Assembly (NCBI GenBank): GCA_019186985.1
Contig: JABARQ010000038.1
Location: 20,047 to 84,046 of the forward strand
DNA: 64,000 nucleotides
From: Prosthecobacter sp.
GTDB lineage: Bacteria; Verrucomicrobiota; Verrucomicrobiia; Verrucomicrobiales; Verrucomicrobiaceae
Direction of reading: 5' to 3'
The notes under the pieces: model-generated
Databases searched by the model: none
Seen by the model: only the letters and a program-made list of their open reading frames with translations
Told to the model about the DNA's origin: nothing
Shown here: piece by piece, positions 27,605 through 37,100 of the stretch
How positions within the stretch are numbered: the stretch's first letter is position 1
Layout of the letters: each line of letters opens with the position of its first letter
Translations under genes and position numbers: made by a program

Positions 27605-28306
27605 TCAGCAGGGATTCCCGGGGGTGAGATTCAAGACGGCCTGCCGGGCACGTGCGAGGAAGTCCTGCTTGCGTTCGCCTGCCTCCAGCTTCATGGGCGG
27701 TCCGAACACGACGCTGCTGATGAGCGGCACGGGCAGCAGGTGGCCTTTGGGCAGGATGCGGTTGAGGTTCTGCAGATGCACGGGCACCAGCTCCGCTTCA
27801 GGAACCCTGCCCGCCAGATGATACAGGCCCGCCTTGAATTCACCGATGCGGCCGTCGGCAGAGCGGGTGCCTTCGGGAAAGAGGATCAGCGAGTGGCCTT
27901 CGTGCATCGCCGCCGCCATCTGCTCGATGGGATTGTCCCGGCGTGAGATGCCCTCCCTGGCGATGAGCAGGCCGTTGAAGATTTCGATCACCGTTCTTGT
28001 GAGACGTGTGCGGCCCCAGTAGTCGCGAGCCGCCACCGGCCGGGTGCGTTCGCGAACGGCATGGGGAAGCGCAGCCCAGAGGGCGGCGAAATCCAGGTGG
28101 CTGCCATGATTGGCGAAGTACACCCGGAGGCCGGGATGATCCGGCTCGCAGTCCACCCAAGCCGGATTCATGCCGGTGATCAACCGGGTGAGCAGGACGG
28201 CGGTGCTGCGCAGCATGAAAAGGAGGCGGTGAGCCAGACTGCGCCGAGGCGCTGGATTGTGCGAGAAGAAAATCTCCCCCCAGGAATCCGATCCCTGACC
28301 TGCCAT
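27605..28306 (-). CDS. Lysophospholipid acyltransferase (PlsC family)
   Basis: 233 residues. The acyltransferase HX4D motif is NHGSHLD near residue 85 and the substrate-binding motif is LFPEGTRS. It acylates lysophosphatidic acid or a related lipid at the membrane. It is the first gene of the five-gene minus-strand lipid operon and is divergent from the flavodoxin gene across 72 bases. Confidence 0.92.
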   Translation of the reverse strand: MAGQGSDSWGEIFFSHNPAPRRSLAHRLLFMLRSTAVLLTRLITGMNPAWVDCEPDHPGLRVYFANHGSHLDFAALWAALPHAVRERTRPVAARDYWGRTRLTRTVIEIFNGLLIAREGISRRDNPIEQMAAAMHEGHSLILFPEGTRSADGRIGEFKAGLYHLAGRVPEAELVPVHLQNLNRILPKGHLLPVPLISSVVFGPPMKLEAGERKQDFLARARQAVLNLTPGNPC

Positions 28307-28378
28307 GACGAAGCCTGATCAACCCGGCGCACGAGCCTCGTTTCCTGCCTTCCCCTTCCATTCCTGCCCCCTCCTCCC

Positions 28379-28951
28379 ATGAACAAAATTCTGGTCCTTT
28401 TTGATTCCAACACCGGCAATGTCGCCGAGATGGCCGCCCTGGTGACCGAGGGCGCCAAGCAGGTGCCGGACACCGAGGTCCGCGTGCGGCATGTCGATGA
28501 CGCGGTCGCGGAAGACGTGCGCTGGTGCGACGGGCTGGCGGTCGGCAGCCCGACCAACATGGGCCTCCTGTCCTGGAAGATGAAGCGCTTCTGGGACGTG
28601 ACGATGTTTGACCACTGGATCGAGGTCGATGGCAAGATCGCCTGCGCCTTCAGCAGCGCGGGCGGCTGGGGCGGCGGCATGGAGATGACCTGCCAGTCGC
28701 TGCTCATGGTGCTGATGAACTTCGGCTTCCTGGTGTTCGGCGTCACGGACTACGGCGGCCGCAAGATGACGCTGCATTATGGGGCGGTGGCCGCGAAGGC
28801 TCCGCGCGAGCCGGACATCCAGGAGTCCTGCCGCATTCTTGGGCGTCGGCTTGCTGAATGGTGCGCCTGCTATGTCCACGGCCGCCAGGACCAGCATCCG
28901 ATGACCAAGTATCGCAAACGCCCGACCTCGGTCGATTTTCCCGAGGAGTGA
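28379..28951 (+). CDS. Flavodoxin-fold NAD(P)H-dependent oxidoreductase (WrbA-like)
   Basis: 190 residues. The N-terminal FMN phosphate-binding loop LFDSNTGNVAEMA and the central VGSPTNMGLLSWKMKRFWD, then SAGGWGGGMEMT, are flavodoxin/WrbA features. It would reduce a quinone or act as an electron carrier. It is divergent from the lipid operon and is the last intact gene before the integrative-element scar. Confidence 0.88.
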   Translation: MNKILVLFDSNTGNVAEMAALVTEGAKQVPDTEVRVRHVDDAVAEDVRWCDGLAVGSPTNMGLLSWKMKRFWDVTMFDHWIEVDGKIACAFSSAGGWGGGMEMTCQSLLMVLMNFGFLVFGVTDYGGRKMTLHYGAVAAKAPREPDIQESCRILGRRLAEWCACYVHGRQDQHPMTKYRKRPTSVDFPEE

Positions 28952-28952
28952 G

Positions 28953-28980
28953 GCCCTTCGCTCTGCGAGCTACGGAGGGC
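28953..28980. repeat. Short hairpin repeat also seen inside rnpB
   Basis: A hairpin with gccct/agggc ends, an inner ctc/gag stem and the core cttcgctctgcgagct. Nearly the same core, cttcgctcttgcgagct, occurs inside the RNase P RNA gene at 40862-40891. It looks like a dispersed palindromic repeat. Confidence 0.6.
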
Positions 28981-29009
28981 ATTCTTCGCCTCCTGACGGC
29001 GGCCAAGAA

Positions 29010-29026
29010 TGGCGGAGAGGGTGGGA
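29010..29026. repeat. Distal attachment-site copy (17-bp direct repeat of the tRNA-Ser 3' end)
   Basis: The 17 bases tggcggagagggtggga are identical to 30534-30550, the 3' end of tRNA-Ser including its CCA. The spacing of 1524 bases and the integrase remnant next to the tRNA mark these as the two ends of a degraded integrative element. Confidence 0.75.
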
Positions 29027-29148
29027 GAATACCCAATCGCCGTCTTTTCCTTGGAAATCAAGGGCTTAGGCCGGTGACATCGTGAATCAGTGTGCCGCTT
29101 CGGTGTGACATTGCAACGTCAAAAGGCCCCTGGATTTTTTGCACAAGG

Positions 29149-29604
29149 CTAATCGAACCACCCTTGAATCAGTTCGCCTGCCAATCGGTCACAAAGCGAA
29201 ACCACGCTATCCTCCATTTCGACGGTAGATGTGCCAGAATGGTTAATTCGCCGGGTGTAGAACTTGCCTTCCTCATATGCAATTTCGCGCAAACGAGACG
29301 GGAAGGATTCGTTGCATTCGATCCACTGCGGATAGCCTGACGGATTTTGCACAGAAATTTTGATGCTTGGAATCACTTTGCTGATGCCAATGCCGCTAAG
29401 CATTTCATTGCTTGCATGGCCAAGCCAAAGGAGAAAGGAATGTGCTGAGTTTCCACGGTTGAGCTTGAAACGCATAAGCCAACTATTGGCCGACACATCT
29501 CGCTCACATATTGCGCGATAATCTTCCGAATCAGGAAGATCGTAGCGCCTCACTTCTACATGGAGCAAGCCATTGTCTTCCAATCCTCGGAACATCTGTT
29601 CCAA
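29149..29604 (-). CDS. Hypothetical protein inside the integrative-element scar
   Basis: 151 residues, soluble, acidic to neutral, no signal peptide and no motif I recognise. Its AT-rich codon use differs from the surrounding GC-rich genes, consistent with imported cargo. It lies between the two 17-bp attachment repeats. The start is uncertain because no clear ribosome binding site is visible. Confidence 0.55.
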   Translation of the reverse strand: MEQMFRGLEDNGLLHVEVRRYDLPDSEDYRAICERDVSANSWLMRFKLNRGNSAHSFLLWLGHASNEMLSGIGISKVIPSIKISVQNPSGYPQWIECNESFPSRLREIAYEEGKFYTRRINHSGTSTVEMEDSVVSLCDRLAGELIQGWFD

Positions 29605-29728
29605 CGTATATGTGTGAACACAAGCCGATTTGGTGATTTTTGATGCAAAATCGACTTCGCCGCTCCCGGACTAGACTTTGAACACATGTGCGAGAGGTGG
29701 GCGTAGGGTCGAAAGATGTAAATTTGGT

Positions 29729-29776
29729 ATGGGCCTATTTGAAAAGTTGCAGCGAGGCATCAACGTAGCCCCATGA
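29729..29776 (+). CDS. Possible 15-residue leader or truncated ORF overlapping the next gene
   Basis: ATG at 29729 opens a 15-residue frame (MGLFEKLQRGINVAP) whose stop overlaps the next start as ATGA. The overlap suggests translational coupling, or the remains of a longer gene. It is too short to classify. Confidence 0.3.
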   Translation: MGLFEKLQRGINVAP

Positions 29777-29976
29777 CACAAGAACATGCTCAAGCCGTGC
29801 TGCAAAGCCTTCGGGCAATTGGAAAAGAGGAATTCAGTGAGGAGGAGGCATACGCTGCAATTGAATCAACAGGAGCCACTAACGGCTTTATCATGCCCGC
29901 GATACGGGAACTGAAAGCCAACGGTGTCCTTGTGCAGTGCCGTCCAGATCAAGGCTATTACCGCCTCGCTCGTTGA
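29773..29976 (+). CDS. Small winged-helix-like hypothetical protein
   Basis: 67 residues. Alternating helical segments and a C-terminal strand (GFIMPAIRELKANGVLVQC then GYYRLAR) resemble a winged-helix DNA-binding fold, but no family is identified. It lies inside the scar between the attachment repeats and starts within the stop of a 15-residue ORF. Confidence 0.5.
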   Translation: MTQEHAQAVLQSLRAIGKEEFSEEEAYAAIESTGATNGFIMPAIRELKANGVLVQCRPDQGYYRLAR

Positions 29977-30008
29977 TCCCCAACACCTAGATTAGACGCT
30001 GCCAAACA

Positions 30009-30432
30009 TCACTCCCGAACACGAGTGGGAGGCAATCCGCTTGGTTGCAGAACGAACTCAGATGGATCAATGCCCATCAAAGCCAAAAGAGGATCACCGG
30101 CTATGGAGGAAAGGGCGTCTGCGGCGTCCTTGTAGGCGTTGGTGAGCACATAAAATTTCCGTTTGTGGTCAAATCGGATGATTCCGCGCTCTGCCAGCGT
30201 CTTGAGGGCGTCGGAATACGGCCCTTTCTTGATGCCGCCGCGATAGCCCTTGTGAAAACAGAGCCACCCGCGCTCTTTCAAAAACGACCCTTCGGCAGGC
30301 TTCCTTGTAGTCGGAGGTTCCGAGAGATTCGCGGATGAGCTTCTTTCCAAGCGCCGCTTGGAGGTCGAGAGGCACTTTAAAATTGCTGTGCCAGCGTGAG
30401 CCGCGACGCAGCAAACCTTGTTGGCGGGACAT
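30009..30432 (-). pseudogene. Remnant of a tyrosine-recombinase integrase (N-terminal part, frame-disrupted)
   Basis: From the ATG at 30432 the frame encodes MSRQQGLLRRGSRWHSNFKV and LGKKLIRESLGTSDYKEACR, typical of the N-terminal SAM-like region of phage-type integrases. That frame ends at 30169. A second frame continues from about 30300 to 30009 with an unrelated wing-like segment (KKGPYSDALKTLAERGIIRF). The catalytic R-H-x-x-R-Y domain is absent. It lies beside the tRNA-Ser 3' end with the orientation usual for an integrase at its attachment site, so it is best read as the decayed integrase of the element. Confidence 0.65.
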
Positions 30433-30533
30433 TGATTCAGAGGGGGCAAGTGTGACAGTTGGGGGTTCCATGTCACTACCTTACTCCTTCATCCCCAAGG
30501 CCGTCCAAGCATCTAAGGTGCTCGGAAACGGGG

Positions 30534-30623
<90 letters not shown>

Positions 30624-30752
30624 AGATTGCTGCGGTTGACGGCAGCTAACCGAAAACCGGGGGGACTGCCAACAGGAACTTTCATTGCGTGCAAGCCTCG
30701 ATAGAGGGGGCGGGGCGATCCCGTAACCGCGCCTCCTCCCATCCACCTTCTC

Positions 30753-33119
30753 ATGCGCCGACTGCTTCTGCTCTCCGTTCTCTCCGTCCTGCCCGCCGTT
30801 GCTGCGGACACTCAGGAGCCTCCGATGACCCCGGGCGGCGTTTACCGTGCCCATGATTTGCAGCGACCCCGGCCGCCGGTGATTGTGCCGCCGGGCTTCA
30901 GCAGCCAGGACAAGGCGGGCGCTCCGCCTTCGGACGCCATCGTGCTGTTTGACGGCAGGGACCTGTCGAAGTGGAAATGCGACCCGCGCAAGGACACGCC
31001 GCCCGGCGACGACAAGCCGCGTTGGAAGGTCGAGAACGGCTCCATGGAGATCACCCCCAAGGGCGGTGGCATCCGCACCCGGGACACGTTCAAGGGCGAC
31101 TTCCAGCTCCATCTGGAATGGCGCACGCCGGACGTGGTGAGCGGCAACGGCCAGGGCCGGGGCAACAGCGGCGTCTTCATCGGCGGCTTTCCGGAGATCC
31201 AGGTCCTCGATTCCTTTGAAAACGACACCTATCCCGACGGCCAGGCGGCGGGGCTTTACAGCCATTACCCGCCCATGGTGAACGCCAGCCGCAGGCCGGG
31301 GGAATGGCAGAGCTATGACATCCTGTTTGAGCGCGCCAGCCCGGCCACGGGCGGCAAGGCCCGGCTGACGGTGATCCACAACGGCGTGGTGGTGCATTAC
31401 CTGCGTGAGTTCGACAGCCGGCAGCAGGAAGGCGACATCGCGCTGCAGGATCACAACAACCCCGTGCGCTACCGCAACATCTGGCTGCGGCCCCTGAGGG
31501 TCGATCCGGATGCGAAGGGCACGAAGCCGCCAGCGGCTCCCGCGAAGGGGGCGAAGCCGAAGGCGGGCAAGGCCGGGGCGGGGAAGGCTGCGGTTGCACC
31601 AGGTGCCAAGCCGGAGGGGGTCACGATCAAGACGATGACCGCGCAGATGAAGTATGACCTGAGCGAGTTCACCGTGCGTCCGGGGCAGGCGGTGAGGCTC
31701 GTCTTCGAAAATGGCGACGATCTGCCGCACAACCTCGTCTTCTGCCAGCCGGGCACCAACACCGCCGAGATGGCGATGAAGCAGATGGAAAAGCCCGAGG
31801 AGGCCCTGAAGCGCAACTGGCTGCCCGATGACCGGCGCATCTGGCTGAACTCGAAGATGCTCAACCCGCATGAGCGCCAGGAACTGACCTTCACCGCGCC
31901 GGAAAAACCCGGCGACTACCCTTATGTCTGCACGTTCCCAGGCCATGCCCTGACCATGAACGGACGCATGAAGGTGCTGCCGTTGGGAGAGGGCCTGAAG
32001 GACCTCAAGTTTGCGCTTTACCTGGGAAAATGGGACCGGCTGCCAGATTTCACGAAGCTGAAACCGCATCGGGAAGGCGCTGTGCCGGACAACCTCATCG
32101 ACATCAAGCTCGACGACTACAAGAACGAGTTCGGCGTCGTTTTCACGGGTCGGCTGACCGCGCCACGCACGGGCAGCTACCGGTTCTACCTCACCGGCGA
32201 CGACGGCGTGCGCATCAAGGTGGATGGCAAAACCGTGGTTGAATACGACGGCATCCATCCGGCGGGTGACATCAAGGAGGGCAGCATCCAGCTTCAGCAG
32301 GGCGAACACGAATTTCGCTATGAGTATTTCCAGGGCGGGGGGGAGATCTCTGCCTTCGCCGCCTGGAAGGGCGCGAATTTCGACATCACCCCGCTTTCCG
32401 CCTGGTTGCCGAAAGGCTGGCAGCAGGGGGCGAAGGGGAAGGCGAAGAAGGACTTCGAGCCCATCCCGCTGGTGGTGAAGGATGAGCCGGTGATCTACCG
32501 CAACTTCATCGCCGGTGCGGGCAACCGAGGCATCGGCGTGGGGTTTCCTGGCGGCATCAACATCGCCTGGAGCGCTGAGAGCATGAACCTGGCGCTGGTC
32601 TGGCGTGGGGCCTTCATCGACGCCGCCATGCACTGGAACTCCCGGGGAGGCGGCCATCAGAAACCGCTGGGCTACGACGTTTTTCAGCCCACGGGCGAGG
32701 TCACTCCCGCCTTCTTCCTCACGGCGGATCCTGCTTCAGACTGGCCGGTCTGGGACAAGGCGAAGCGCTATGAGGGATTCAGCTGGAAGGGCTACAGCCT
32801 CGATGCCCGACGCTATCCGACCTTCCGATATGCCTGGAAGGGGCTCGACGTGGAGGAGAGCTTTGCGGTCAGCGGGGATGGCAACAAGCCGGACGGAAAG
32901 GCGGTCCTCACGCGCACGATCCAGGTCGAGGGCAAGGTGCCGGACAACGCATGGTTCAGGCTCGCCAGCGGCCAGCTTGAGGCCCGGGAAGGCGGTTTCC
33001 TTCTCCAAGGGCCGGTTTCGGCACGGATCACCTGCGCAGAGGCCCGGTTGGCGGGCAAAAATCTGGTGGTCGCTCCTCAGGCCGGGAAGCTTCAGATCAT
33101 CTATCAGTGGGTGCCCTGA
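30753..33119 (+). CDS. Secreted mosaic protein: DUF1080, cupredoxin, PA14 and a C-terminal region
   Basis: 788 residues with a signal peptide (MRRLLLLSVLSVLPAVAA). Domain order: DUF1080/3-keto-disaccharide hydrolase-like jelly roll (about 60-250, with LFDGRDLSKWK and GNSGVFIGG), a low-complexity Ala/Lys/Pro linker (about 253-285), a plastocyanin-like cupredoxin (about 287-410) with the Cu ligand pattern His in DLPHNLVF and C-x4-H-x4-M in YVCTFPGHALTMNG, a PA14 domain (about 415-550), and a C-terminal ~240-residue region of unknown type. It is probably a periplasmic or surface copper protein that binds carbohydrate. The combination with ACIII next door suggests but does not prove a link to electron transfer. 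Confidence 0.9.
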   Translation: MRRLLLLSVLSVLPAVAADTQEPPMTPGGVYRAHDLQRPRPPVIVPPGFSSQDKAGAPPSDAIVLFDGRDLSKWKCDPRKDTPPGDDKPRWKVENGSMEITPKGGGIRTRDTFKGDFQLHLEWRTPDVVSGNGQGRGNSGVFIGGFPEIQVLDSFENDTYPDGQAAGLYSHYPPMVNASRRPGEWQSYDILFERASPATGGKARLTVIHNGVVVHYLREFDSRQQEGDIALQDHNNPVRYRNIWLRPLRVDPDAKGTKPPAAPAKGAKPKAGKAGAGKAAVAPGAKPEGVTIKTMTAQMKYDLSEFTVRPGQAVRLVFENGDDLPHNLVFCQPGTNTAEMAMKQMEKPEEALKRNWLPDDRRIWLNSKMLNPHERQELTFTAPEKPGDYPYVCTFPGHALTMNGRMKVLPLGEGLKDLKFALYLGKWDRLPDFTKLKPHREGAVPDNLIDIKLDDYKNEFGVVFTGRLTAPRTGSYRFYLTGDDGVRIKVDGKTVVEYDGIHPAGDIKEGSIQLQQGEHEFRYEYFQGGGEISAFAAWKGANFDITPLSAWLPKGWQQGAKGKAKKDFEPIPLVVKDEPVIYRNFIAGAGNRGIGVGFPGGINIAWSAESMNLALVWRGAFIDAAMHWNSRGGGHQKPLGYDVFQPTGEVTPAFFLTADPASDWPVWDKAKRYEGFSWKGYSLDARRYPTFRYAWKGLDVEESFAVSGDGNKPDGKAVLTRTIQVEGKVPDNAWFRLASGQLEAREGGFLLQGPVSARITCAEARLAGKNLVVAPQAGKLQIIYQWVP

Positions 33120-33147
33120 ATGAAGGTGGCCGGACAGGGGCCAGGGA

Positions 33148-33183
33148 GGGTGGTTTTTGCCGTGTTGACCACCCCATTTTTTT
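33148..33183 (+). terminator. Rho-independent terminator after the mosaic copper protein gene
   Basis: Stem gggtggt (33148-33154) pairs with accaccc (33168-33174), followed by a run of seven T. It separates the mosaic gene from the ACIII operon. Confidence 0.75.
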
Positions 33184-33231
33184 CATATCCAGCCTTGCAA
33201 AGGCGGCTCGGACTTCTATTCTCGCGTTCCG

Positions 33232-33251
33232 CTTGTGAAATTTTTCACAAG
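33232..33251. promoter_or_regulatory. CRP/FNR-type palindrome just upstream of the ACIII operon
   Basis: A perfect 9-bp inverted repeat cttgtgaaa (33232-33240) / tttcacaag (33243-33251) with a 2-base gap. It contains TGTGA-N6-TCACA exactly (33234-33249), the consensus of CRP-family regulators. It ends 18 bases before the actA ATG, so it lies in the 5' leader or overlaps the promoter and would act as repressor site or leader hairpin. No promoter was mapped. Confidence 0.5.
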
Positions 33252-33269
33252 CTCTGACTTCGACAATTT

Positions 33270-34073
33270 ATGGGCAATTTCTTTCCTCGTTGGACCAACT
33301 GGCTCCCTCTGAAGCTGGCCGTGGCGGCTGGCTTCATCGTTTTTGGGGTGAGCCTGGCCGTGCCATATTATTTCACGCCGAAATATACGCGTGTGGGTTA
33401 TGAGCCGACGCAGCCCGTGCCGTTCTCGCACAAGATCCACGCGGGTCAGCTCGGTCTGGACTGCCGCTACTGTCACTCGTTTGCCGAGGTTTCCAGCCAT
33501 GCGAACGTGCCGACCAACCAGACCTGCTTCAACTGCCATGGCCCGGGCAAGGGCAACATCAAGTCGGCTTCGCCAAAGCTGGAAAAAGTGATCAAGGCCG
33601 CTGAAACCGGCAAGCCCATTGAGTGGGTGAAAGTCCACAAGGCGCCTGACTATGTGTATTTCAACCACAGCGCCCACCTCAACCGCGGCATCTCCTGCCA
33701 GAGCTGCCATGGACAGGTCAATGAGATGGAAATCGTGAAGCACGACCAGCCTCAATCCATGGGCTGGTGCCTCGACTGCCACCGCAATCCGGAGCAGAAG
33801 CTGCGTCCTCTGGACCAGATCACCAACCTCAACTATAAGCCCGAGCAGCTGGATCGTTCCGGCTTCTACGCCGGGCTGCTCAAGAAGGGTGTGAAGGCCG
33901 ACGAAATCGCCGCCACCATCGAAGAGGGCAAGACCGCTTCGAAGCTTGAAGAAATCGTCGCCCTCGCGAGCGGCAAGTTTGGCGCCAAGGTCACCCAGCT
34001 TGAAGTTGGCACCCAGCTCAAGAAGCACTGGCAGGTTCAGCCGCCGGAAAACTGCACCACCTGCCACCGTTGA
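33270..34073 (+). CDS. actA: Alternative complex III subunit A, pentahaem cytochrome c
   Basis: 267 residues. A single N-terminal transmembrane segment (LAVAAGFIVFGVSLAVPYYF) anchors a periplasmic domain with five CxxCH haem motifs (CRYCH, CFNCH, CQSCH, CLDCH and CTTCH at the very end). ActA is the cytochrome c subunit of ACIII, which oxidises quinol and reduces a periplasmic electron carrier. It heads the operon actABCD; the start 66 bases before actB and the common order fix its identity. Confidence 0.95.
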   Translation: MGNFFPRWTNWLPLKLAVAAGFIVFGVSLAVPYYFTPKYTRVGYEPTQPVPFSHKIHAGQLGLDCRYCHSFAEVSSHANVPTNQTCFNCHGPGKGNIKSASPKLEKVIKAAETGKPIEWVKVHKAPDYVYFNHSAHLNRGISCQSCHGQVNEMEIVKHDQPQSMGWCLDCHRNPEQKLRPLDQITNLNYKPEQLDRSGFYAGLLKKGVKADEIAATIEEGKTASKLEEIVALASGKFGAKVTQLEVGTQLKKHWQVQPPENCTTCHR

Positions 34074-34139
34074 TCGGCCGCCGCGGCCTGCTTGACGCAT
34101 CTCTTGACTCTCTGACCCTTTTTTGACTCTCCCCCGCCC

Positions 34140-37100
34140 ATGAAACGCAACTGGATTCACCCCGAGGAGCCCACGACAGGCAAGCGCTACTGGCGCAGCC
34201 CCGCCGAACTCGAGCGCCGCTCGGAGTTCCTCTCGAACCTTGGTGTGGAGTTCCCCGCCGGTGACACCCTGACCGAGGAGGAGGCGGGCCAGTCGCGCCG
34301 CAACTTCCTCCAGCTCATGGGCGCCTCCGTCGGCATGATGGGCCTCGCCGCCTGTCGTCGTCCGCTGACGAACATCCTGCCCTACACGAATCATGTGGAA
34401 TGGGTCATCCCGGGCAAGCCCCTGCTTTATGCCTCGGCAATGCCGACCGCGAATGGTGCCGTGCCCCTGGTGGTCACCACCCACGAAGGCCGTCCCACGC
34501 ATCTGGCCGGCAACCCGCTCCATCCCCTGGGTGGTGGTCTCGACAGCTTTGCCCAGGCGAGCGTGCTCGACCTTTACGACCCCGAGCGTTCCCAGAATCC
34601 CCTCCTGGGTGGCAAAAAATCCACCTGGGCAGACGTGAACAAGGCGCTCGAAGGCATCTCCGCCGAAGCCAAGAAGAACGGCGGAGCCTCCCTGGCCGTG
34701 GTCGTGGGTTCCAGCACCTCTCCCACCCTTCACCGCCTGCTTGGCGAAGTGAAGACGGCTCTGCCGCAGGCCAGGCTCTTCGGCTATGATGCCATCGGCA
34801 ACGCCGGTCAGGCCTCCGCCAACAAGGAAGTCCTGGGTGCCGCCACCAAGACCTTCGTGCGCTGGAGCAAGGCCCTGCGCATCATCTCCCTCGACTGCGA
34901 TTTCCTCGGCCTCGACCCGGTCGCCGGTGAAGCCGTGAAGCACTTCACGAAGCAGCGCGCCAAGGACAAGGCGGATGGCGACATGAACCGCCTCTACAGC
35001 CTGGAAAACCGCTACACGCTGACCGGTGGCATGGCCGATCATCGCAAGCCTCTCGCCTCCAGCCTGATCCCCGCCGCCGCCGCTCTCATTGCCGAGCTGC
35101 TCGACATCAAGGAGGGTTCCGCCCTTGCCGCCGCCGCTCCTGCCGGCCTCAAGGAATGGCTGGCCCCGGCGGTTCGTGACCTCATTGACCACAAGGGCAA
35201 GTCGGTCGTGGTGGTCGGCAGCCGTTATGGCGCTGAAGTCCACGCCCTCGTCGCCGCCATCAACAATGCCCTGGGTGCCTACGGCTCCACGGTGGAACTG
35301 CTCGACAACGGCAAGGAGGCCGCGCTCGGCTCCGCTGCTGAGCTCGAAGCCGCCCTTGTCTCGGGCTCCGTCAAAACTCTGGTCTCCCTGACGTCGGCCA
35401 ACCTGCTCTTTGACGCCCCGGCCGCCCTGGCCAGGGCGATCCAGGAAAAGAAGATCCAGGTGGTGCACGTCGGCATGCTGCCAAACGAAACCGCCCGCGC
35501 CGCCACCCTGCACATTCCGGCCGCCCATTATCTCGAAGCCTGGAACGATGTCCGTGCCGCCGACGGCAGCTACTCCGTCGTCCAGCCGATGATTCAGCCT
35601 CTTTATGACGGCGCCAGCGAGATCGAAGTGCTGCTCGCCCTGCTCGGCCGCAAGAAGCTCGGTCCTGCCGAGAAGCCCGCCGATGGCGCGGCCCCTGCCG
35701 AAGACGCCGCCTACCAGGCCGTCCGTGACACCTTTGCCACCGTGGCCGGCAGCCTGGACGAGGTGAAGTGGAACCTCACCCTGCGTGACGGTTTCCTGAA
35801 GGGTTCCAGCTACGTCAAGGCCGCAGGCGTCATCAACAGCGCCGCTGTTGCAGGCATCGTCAGCAAGGCCAAGGCCCCGGTGGCCCCGACGCCCGAAGCC
35901 GTTGAAGTGGTGCTCACCCCCGACGCCGGCGTCTACGACGGCCGTTACATCAACAACGCCTGGCTGCAGGAGTCCCCGGACCCCATCACCAAGCTTTCCT
36001 GGGACAACGCGGCCTGGATTGGCAGCGTCACCTTCCGCAGCCTCGGCCTGAAAAACGGTCAGATGGTCAAGATCACCGCCGGTGACCGCAGCCTCACCCT
36101 TCCCGCCATCGAGGCTCCCGGCCACGTGCAGAACAGCGTCACCATCCCGCTGGGCTACGGTCAGTCCGAACTGGGCTTTGTCGGTTCCGAATCCAACGGC
36201 AAAGGCCGCGGCTTCAACGCCTACCCGCTGCGCTCCAGCGCCACCGAGTTCGTCATCAGCGGCGCGAAGCTGGAAGTCCTGAACGAGACCTACAAGCTCG
36301 CGATCACCCAGGACCAGAACACCATGGAAGGCCGCGCGCTTTATCGTGAGGCGACTTTGGAAACCTTCGCCAAGACGCCTGACTTTGCCGGCAAGACCGG
36401 CATGGACAGCCACATCCCGGAAAACATCTCCTTCTACAAGGGCCAGATCGGCCGGAAGAGCGAGAAGAATCCGGACGGCTTCGACTACGAGAAGAAGCAT
36501 CAGTGGGGCATGGTCATCGACCTCAGCAAGTGCATCGGCTGCACCGCCTGCCTTGTCGCCTGCCAGAGCGAAAACAACATCCCAGTGGTCGGCAAGGACC
36601 AGGTCATCAAGGGCCGTTTGATGCAGTGGATCCGCATGGACCGCTACTTCGCCACCAACGAGTGGGGCGAGCAGAAGGCCAAGTCCGACGACGTCAATGT
36701 CGATCCGACTGCGGAGCAGCTGGAGAACGCCGAGATGGTCATGCAGCCCGTGGCCTGCCAGCAGTGCGAGTCCGCCCCCTGCGAGACCGTCTGCCCGGTG
36801 AACGCCACCGTCCACACCGACGACGGCCTCAACGCGATGGCCTACAACCGCTGCATCGGCACCCGCTACTGCGCCAACAACTGCCCCTACACGGCCCGTC
36901 GCTTCAACTGGTTCGACTACAACAAGCGTCCGCTCGACGAACTCTATTGGGGCCCGCTCTCCACTCCGGAGAAGACCGGCGTGCGCGAGTCGCTTCAGCT
37001 GCAGAAGAACCCGAACGTCACCGTCCGCATGCGCGGCGTCATCGAGAAGTGCACCTACTGCGTGCAGCGTCTGGAGACCGCCAAGATCAAGCAGAAGCAG

